DNA from: Streptomyces spectabilis | Lineage (GTDB): Bacteria > Actinomycetota > Actinomycetes > Streptomycetales > Streptomycetaceae | DNA length: 64,000 bases | Reading direction: 5' to 3' | Assembly: GCF_008704795.1 (NCBI RefSeq) | Contig: NZ_CP023690.1 | Coordinates: 4,164,501-4,228,500, forward strand | Shown here: positions 59,199 to 64,000 of the stretch, in pieces | How positions within the stretch are numbered: position 1 is the first letter of the stretch | Layout of the letters: each line of letters opens with the position of its first letter | The notes under the pieces: model-generated | Told to the model about the DNA's origin: nothing | Database searches by the model: none | What the model saw: only the letters and a program-made list of their open reading frames with translations | Made by a program: the position numbers and the translations under genes

Positions 59199-61718
59199 AT
59201 GTTCCGTACCGCCCTGCGCAACGTGCTCGCGCACAAGGCCCGGTTGTTGATGACCGTGCTCGCCGTCATGCTCGGCGTCGCGTTCGTCTCCGGCACGCTG
59301 GTCTTCACCGACACCTTCGGCTCCGCCTACAAGAACAAGTCGGCGAAGAGCTTCGACCACGTCTCGGTCGCCATCCGCCCGGACGGCGGCTCCTCCCACG
59401 ACGACGGCCAGGAGGCCAAGCAGCCGCCGCGCCTCACCGACGCGCTGCTCACCGAGGCCGGGAAGCTGCCCGGCGCCGGTTCCGTGATCGGCACGTACTC
59501 CGGCTTCACCGCGCTCGCCGACAAGGACGGCAAGCTCGTCGGCGGCGAGTGGGGCACCACCGGCGCCAACTACTACCCCGGTAAGGACGGCAAGGACCCG
59601 CGCTACGACTTCGCCGCGGGCAAGGCCCCGCGGTCCGCGGGTGAGATCGCCCTGGACAGCCGTACCGCCGACCGCACCGGCTACGGGGTCGGCGACGCCG
59701 TCCGCTACTCCACCGACGGCCCCGTGAAGACCGCCAAGGTCTCCGGCGTCTTCGACACCGACGACGGCAGCGTGGTCGCGGGCGGCAGCCTCGTCCTGTT
59801 CGACAACGACACCGCGCGCAAGGTCCTCGGCAAGACCGAGTACGACGAGATCGACGTGAAGGCCGCCGCCGGTACGTCCGAGACCGCCCTCAAGGGTGCC
59901 GTCGAGAAGATCCTGCCGAAGGACACCGAGGCCGAGACCGGGGTCTCCCTCAAGGACGAGCAGGACCGCATGATCGAGCAGAACACCAGCTCCATGAGCC
60001 AGGTGCTGCTGATCTTCGCCGGTATCGCGCTGTTCGTCGGCATCTTCATCATCGCCAACACCTTCACCATGCTGGTCGCCCAGCGCACCAAGGAGCTGGC
60101 CCTGATGCGGGCCGTGGGCGCCTCGCGCCGCCAGGTCACGCGCTCGGTCCTGATCGAGGCGTTCATCGTCGGCCTGGTCGCCGCCGTCGCGGGCTTCGCG
60201 CTCGGCATCGGCGTGGCCGTCGGCCTGGAGGCCCTGATGAACGCGGGCGGCGCCTCACTGCCCGACGGGCCGCTGGTCATCGGCCCGACGACGATCATCA
60301 CCGCGCTGCTCATCGGTGTGGTCGTGACCATGCTGGCCGCCTGGCTGCCGGGCCGCCGCGCCGCGAAGATCCCGCCGGTCGCCGCGATGAACAGCGTCCA
60401 CGCCTCGCCCACCACGCGCGGCCTGGTCGTCCGCAACAGCATCGGCTCGCTGATCGTCGCGCTCGGCGCGGTCATGCTCTTCATGGACGACAACTACGTG
60501 AAGTCCGGCGGCGCCGCGACGATCCTCGTCGGCGTCATCGTCCTCACGCCGCTGCTGTCCCGCCCGTTCATCGCCGCCGCGGGCCCGCTCCTGAAGCCCT
60601 TCGGCGTCACCGGCAAGCTGGCCCGGCTGAACTCGGTCCGCAACCCGCGCCGCACGGCCTCCACCGCCTCGGCCCTGATGATCGGCCTGACCCTCATCAC
60701 CGCGATGACCGTCGTCGCCGTCTCCATGGGCAGTGCCATCAACAAGATGGCCACCGACTCCCTGAAGGCCGACTACGCCGTCTCGATGGCGAACTTCCAG
60801 CCGCTCACCCCCGCGGTCCACGACAAGCTGGCCGAGCTCCCCGAGGTCGAGGCCAGCAGCGCCCTGCGCACCACCTGGGGCGAGGCCGACGGCCGCGACA
60901 CCCGGATCTCCGGCGTCGACCCCCAGGACTTCGACAAGCTCGTCGGCCTGGACTTCACCAGCGGCTCCGCGGCCGGGCTCAAGGGCGACGCCGTCCTCGT
61001 CGACAAGGAGACGGCCGACGCCAAGGGCCTGAAGGCCGGCGACACCGTCCCGGTGAAGTTCGACGACGACAGGACGACCCGGCTGAAGGTCGCGGGCGTC
61101 TACAAGTCCAACGAGATGCTCAACGGCCTCTTCACCCCCACCTCGGTCGTCACCCCGCACCTGTCGAAGATCCAGGACCAGCAGGTCCTGCTGAAGATGA
61201 AGGACGGCGCGTCCGACCGGGCCGAGGACGCCATCGTGAAGGCCCTCGGCGACAACCCCGCCATCAAGATCCAGGACAAGGACGACATCAGCAACGAGGT
61301 CGGCGGGGCCATCAACCTGCTCCTGAACATGCTGTACGGCCTGCTCGCCATGGCCATCCTGGTCGCGGTCCTCGGTGTCATCAACACCCTCGCGATGTCC
61401 GTCTTCGAGCGGAAGCACGAGATCGGCATGCTCCGCGCGATCGGCCTCGACCGCGCGAAGATCAAGCAGATGGTGCGCCTGGAGTCCGTCGTGATCTCGC
61501 TGTTCGGCGCGGTGCTCGGCGTCGGCCTCGGCCTGTTCCTCGGCTGGGTCGCGGGCGACAGCATCTCCGGCTCGGTGAAGACGTACACCATGGAGATCCC
61601 CGCCGGGCGGATCCTGGTCTTCCTCGCCATCGCCGCGGTGGTGGGCGTGCTCGCCGCGGTGTGGCCCGCGCGGTCCGCTGCGCGGCTCAATCCGCTGCAG
61701 GCCATCAAGTCCGACTGA
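59199..61718 (+). CDS. FtsX-like ABC transporter permease (two MacB-type halves)
   Basis: 839 aa from ATG (MFRTALRNVLAHKARLLMT), AGGA upstream. Two similar halves, each with a first helix, a large extracellular domain and a three-helix FtsX core: helix near 17-35, extracellular about 40-265, helices about 268-420; second half from about 480, ending with helices near 720-830 (LLNMLYGLLAMAILVAVLGVINTLAMSVFERKHEIGMLRAIG). Works with the ATPase at 58267. Confidence 0.92.
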   Translation: MFRTALRNVLAHKARLLMTVLAVMLGVAFVSGTLVFTDTFGSAYKNKSAKSFDHVSVAIRPDGGSSHDDGQEAKQPPRLTDALLTEAGKLPGAGSVIGTYSGFTALADKDGKLVGGEWGTTGANYYPGKDGKDPRYDFAAGKAPRSAGEIALDSRTADRTGYGVGDAVRYSTDGPVKTAKVSGVFDTDDGSVVAGGSLVLFDNDTARKVLGKTEYDEIDVKAAAGTSETALKGAVEKILPKDTEAETGVSLKDEQDRMIEQNTSSMSQVLLIFAGIALFVGIFIIANTFTMLVAQRTKELALMRAVGASRRQVTRSVLIEAFIVGLVAAVAGFALGIGVAVGLEALMNAGGASLPDGPLVIGPTTIITALLIGVVVTMLAAWLPGRRAAKIPPVAAMNSVHASPTTRGLVVRNSIGSLIVALGAVMLFMDDNYVKSGGAATILVGVIVLTPLLSRPFIAAAGPLLKPFGVTGKLARLNSVRNPRRTASTASALMIGLTLITAMTVVAVSMGSAINKMATDSLKADYAVSMANFQPLTPAVHDKLAELPEVEASSALRTTWGEADGRDTRISGVDPQDFDKLVGLDFTSGSAAGLKGDAVLVDKETADAKGLKAGDTVPVKFDDDRTTRLKVAGVYKSNEMLNGLFTPTSVVTPHLSKIQDQQVLLKMKDGASDRAEDAIVKALGDNPAIKIQDKDDISNEVGGAINLLLNMLYGLLAMAILVAVLGVINTLAMSVFERKHEIGMLRAIGLDRAKIKQMVRLESVVISLFGAVLGVGLGLFLGWVAGDSISGSVKTYTMEIPAGRILVFLAIAAVVGVLAAVWPARSAARLNPLQAIKSD

Positions 61719-61791
61719 CGTCGGGCTGTGGGGGGCCTCGGGCGCTGGTGCGCCCGGGGCCCCCCTTTAGTGCTTCGTCTGCGGATTCGTC

Positions 61792-61826
61792 GTGGCTGGT
61801 CGCGCAGTTCCCCGCGCCCCTTCGGG
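61792..61826 (+). repeat. R3 repeat, copy 3
   Basis: GTGGCTGGTCGCGCAGTTCC plus CCGCGCCCCTTCGGG; the hairpin's right arm is shortened (GGGACC). Between the convergent permease and methyltransferase genes. Confidence 0.8.
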
Positions 61827-61830
61827 ACCC

Positions 61831-63129
61831 TCAGTTCCGCCAGTCACGGGTACGCAGAGGCATGCCGGACGTGCCGTCCTCCGGGGTTCTGACCGCCAGG
61901 ACCTGGTTCACCCCGATGCGGTTGCGCTCGAAGGCCAGGGCCGACGCGGCCATGTAGAGGCGCCAGATGCGGGCCCGGCCCGGGCTCGTCAGGCGCTGGC
62001 CCCGCGGCCAGTCGGCCTCCAGGTTGGCCACCCACCGGCGCAGGGTGTGGGCGTAGTGCTCGCGGATGGACTCCACGTCGCGGACCTCGAAGCCGGCCCG
62101 CTCCAGGAGGCCCACGGTGGTACCGATCGGGGCCAGCTCGCCGTCGGGGAAGACGTACGCGTCGATGAACTCGTCGACGGAGTACGCCGTCTCGTCGCCG
62201 AGGGGGCGGCGCGCGATCTGGTGGTTGAGCAGCCGCCCGCCCGGCTTCAGGAGGGTGTGGAGGTCGCGCGCGTAGTCCAGATAGCGGTCGGCGCCGACGT
62301 GCTCGGCCATGCCGACGGACGAGATCGCGTCGTACGGGCCGTCGCGCACGTCGCGGTAGTCCTGGACGCGGATCTCGACGCGGTCGGTCAGGCCCTCCTC
62401 GGCGATGCGCTTGCGGGCGTACGCGGCCTGCTCGCGGGAGAGCGTGACGCCGACGACGCGCACGCCGTGCTCGCGGGCGGCGTGGATGGCCATGGAGCCC
62501 CAGCCGCAGCCGACGTCGAGGAGGCGCATGCCGGGCTTCAGGGCGAGCTTGCGGCAGATCAGTTCGAGCTTGTCGCGCTGGGCGTCCTCCAGGGTGCCGT
62601 CGGGCGACTCCCAGTAGGCGCAGGAGTAGACCATGGAGGGGCCGAGGACCAGCTCGTAGAAGTCGTTGCCGACGTCGTAGTGGTGGCTGATGGCCTGCTT
62701 GTCGCTGCCCTTGGTGTGCCGGTGCAGCCTGCCGTGTCTGCGCATCTCCTCGCCCGGCACGGGCGGCGGCAGGAACGGCGCGGCGAGCGCGAGCAGCGAG
62801 CGGACGGCGGCCCGCACCTTCGGGTCGCGCAGTGACTCGGCGAGCGTGGGGGCGTCGTCGTCGCGCTCCCAGATGAACTCGGCGAGCAGGTCGAGGGCCC
62901 GGTACAGATCGCCCTCGACGTCGAGGTCCCCCGCCACCCAGGCCCGGGCGAGCCCCAGCTCCCCCGGCTTCCACAACAGGCGGCGCAGCGCGCGCCGATG
63001 GCGTACGACGAGGACGGGCGCCCCCGGCGGGCCGGTCTCCGAACCGTCCCAGGCGCGGATGCGAACGGGCAGCCGCGCTCCCAGCACCTGCTCGGCGATG
63101 TTCTTCAGCCGCGAAGCGGCGTCCTGCAT
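61831..63129 (-). CDS. Cyclopropane-fatty-acyl-phospholipid synthase family methyltransferase
   Basis: 432 aa from ATG (MQDAASRLKNIAEQ), GGAGGTG upstream. CFA/mycolic acid synthase type: KQAISHHYDVGNDFYELVLGPSMVYSCAYW, SAM motif MRLLDVGCGWGSMAIHAA, GVTLSREQAAYA, ISSVGMAEHVG, IAR near the C-terminal RIWRLYMAASALAFERNRIG. Transfers a methylene from SAM to unsaturated lipid chains or a related carbon. No alkene substrate determinable. Confidence 0.9.
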   Translation of the reverse strand: MQDAASRLKNIAEQVLGARLPVRIRAWDGSETGPPGAPVLVVRHRRALRRLLWKPGELGLARAWVAGDLDVEGDLYRALDLLAEFIWERDDDAPTLAESLRDPKVRAAVRSLLALAAPFLPPPVPGEEMRRHGRLHRHTKGSDKQAISHHYDVGNDFYELVLGPSMVYSCAYWESPDGTLEDAQRDKLELICRKLALKPGMRLLDVGCGWGSMAIHAAREHGVRVVGVTLSREQAAYARKRIAEEGLTDRVEIRVQDYRDVRDGPYDAISSVGMAEHVGADRYLDYARDLHTLLKPGGRLLNHQIARRPLGDETAYSVDEFIDAYVFPDGELAPIGTTVGLLERAGFEVRDVESIREHYAHTLRRWVANLEADWPRGQRLTSPGRARIWRLYMAASALAFERNRIGVNQVLAVRTPEDGTSGMPLRTRDWRN

Positions 63130-63307
63130 GGCACACACCTCCGCTATGGGGGGATACCCCGGGGAATGGTCCGTCTCCACGTAAACACCAACGACACGCC
63201 CGCGGAGTCCCGTTACGGCGTCACGAATCGGCAAAATACGTGTAGCAGGCATGGAAATCGGCCAACGGGAACCGCTCCCTCCCGTTCTTCCCACCGGAAC
63301 GCGAAAA

Positions 63308-63351
63308 ACCCGAAGGGCCCCCGCTCCACGGATAGCGGGGACCCTTCGGGT
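63308..63351 (-). terminator. Rho-independent terminator of the NADH dehydrogenase gene
   Basis: ACCCGAAGGG-c-CCCCGCT pairs with AGCGGGG-a-CCCTTCGGGT. On the minus strand the stem is followed by five T. Confidence 0.88.
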
Positions 63352-63384
63352 CAATACGGTGTGCGCCTGAGGTGCGCGCCCGAC

Positions 63385-64000
63385 CTAGGAGGCCTTGGCC
63401 TTCTCCTCGACCGGAGCGGCAGCGGCGGCCGGCTTGGGCGCGGGCTTGGCGGCCTCGTAGAACTCCTCGCGCGGGGTCTCCATCGCGCCGAGCGAGACGA
63501 CCTCGCGCTTGAGGAACATGCCGAGCGTCCAGTCCGCGAAGACACGGATCTTGCGGTTGAACGTCGGCATCGCCATGCCGTGGTAGCCACGGTGCATGTA
63601 CCAGGCGAGACGGCCCTTGAGCTTGATCTTCATCTTGCCCATGACGATCATCGCGACGCCCTTGTGCAGGCCGAGACCCGCGACCGCGCCCTTGTTGGCG
63701 TGGCTGTACTCCTTCTGCGGGAAGCCCCGCATGCCGGAGACCACGTTGTCGCCGAGGACCTTGGCCTGGCGCAGGGCGTGCTGGGCGTTCGGCGGGCACC
63801 AGGCGTTCTCGTTGCCCGCCTTGCGGCCGACGAGGTCCGGGACCTGGGCGTTGTCGCCCGCGGCCCAGATGCAGTCGGTGCCCTGGACCTGGAGGGTCGT
63901 CTGGGTGTCGACGTGGCCGCGCGGGCCGAGCGGGAGGCCGAAGCGGGCGAGCGCCGGGTTCGGCTTCACACCGGCGGTCCACACGATCGTGTTGGAGTCG
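63385..64000 (-). CDS. Type II NADH dehydrogenase / FAD-dependent oxidoreductase (C-terminal part, cut by window)
   Basis: The reading frame is open to the window end; about 205 C-terminal residues are seen. TIVWTAGVKPNPAL, IWAAGDNAQVPD (second FAD-binding motif, GD), APNAQHALRQA-like CPPNAQHALRQAKVLGDN, and the membrane-attachment C-terminal region KLKGRLAWYMHRGYHGMAMPT. Non-proton-pumping NADH:quinone oxidoreductase of the respiratory chain. An Ala/Pro/Lys-rich tail (PAPKPAAAAAP) ends the protein. Confidence 0.85.
   Translation of the reverse strand, partial: DSNTIVWTAGVKPNPALARFGLPLGPRGHVDTQTTLQVQGTDCIWAAGDNAQVPDLVGRKAGNENAWCPPNAQHALRQAKVLGDNVVSGMRGFPQKEYSHANKGAVAGLGLHKGVAMIVMGKMKIKLKGRLAWYMHRGYHGMAMPTFNRKIRVFADWTLGMFLKREVVSLGAMETPREEFYEAAKPAPKPAAAAAPVEEKAKAS

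Overview
The window is a very GC-rich stretch of chromosome with third-position G/C codon bias, many GTG starts, GTGA/ATGA start-stop overlaps and GGAGG-type ribosome binding sites. Together with coenzyme F420 genes, a cluster of LytR-CpsA-Psr (LCP) proteins, a SigB-family sigma factor with its partner-switch genes, and a tRNA-Leu with a UAA anticodon (bldA), this points firmly to Streptomyces. The gene order agrees with what I remember of the conserved core of S. coelicolor (the SCO3030s to SCO3090s). No phage, integrase, insertion sequence, CRISPR array or large secondary-metabolite cluster was seen.

Layout. 1-2186: end of cofD and fbiB (F420 maturation). 2210-6849: AlkA-like glycosylase, sugar-nucleotide pyrophosphorylase, secreted peptidoglycan-recognition amidase, TIGR03089 protein. 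6978-17290: five LCP genes with a GT2 glycosyltransferase and a hotdog thioesterase, a cell-envelope polymer block. 17475-23667: a dipeptidase-like pseudoenzyme, UDP-glucose dehydrogenase, acyl-CoA dehydrogenase, alpha/beta hydrolase and an intact M19 dipeptidase. 23708-28446: purE-purK, GtrA, and a response regulator/histidine kinase pair. 28447-31441: an unusual structured leader, a POT peptide transporter and a secreted hydrolase. 31688-34529: an operon for an LPQTG wall-anchored protein, a DUF916-like secreted protein and a membrane-anchored secreted protein. 34711-37164: anti-sigma kinase, STAS antagonist and divergent SigI-type sigma factor. 37258-48738: amino-acid permease, PLP decarboxylase, then histidine utilisation (hutU, an M20 amidohydrolase, hutF, hutI) with an RpiR regulator and an NCS1 permease. 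49231-57558: cystathionine beta-synthase, SGNH hydrolase, thiolase, small conserved proteins, Bax1-like membrane protein, 4-hydroxybenzoate hydroxylase. 57711-64000: bldA, an ABC exporter pair, a cyclopropane-fatty-acid-synthase-like methyltransferase and the end of a type II NADH dehydrogenase.

How the parts work together. The LCP genes, GT2, UDP-glucose dehydrogenase, nucleotidyltransferase, GtrA protein and peptidoglycan amidase all fit assembly and anchoring of wall polymers. The hut operon should take urocanate to N-formylglutamate and, through the M20 enzyme, perhaps to glutamate. The sigma-factor module looks autoregulated through a SigB-type promoter.

Three families of dispersed intergenic repeats recur. 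R1 is a palindrome built on CAAACGCCGGACGGGCTG. R2 is a roughly 100-bp element containing a four-run G tract. R3 is built on GTGGCTGGTCGCGCAG plus a small hairpin. Copies sit inside apparent operons (response regulator/kinase, hutF/hutI, ABC ATPase/permease), and one R1 half-site appears to be translated at the N-terminus of the M20 hut enzyme. The strongest oddities are the M19 dipeptidase paralogue that has lost every metal ligand, the LPQTG/DUF916-like operon, and the structured leader upstream of the peptide transporter. Start sites and repeat boundaries were read by eye.
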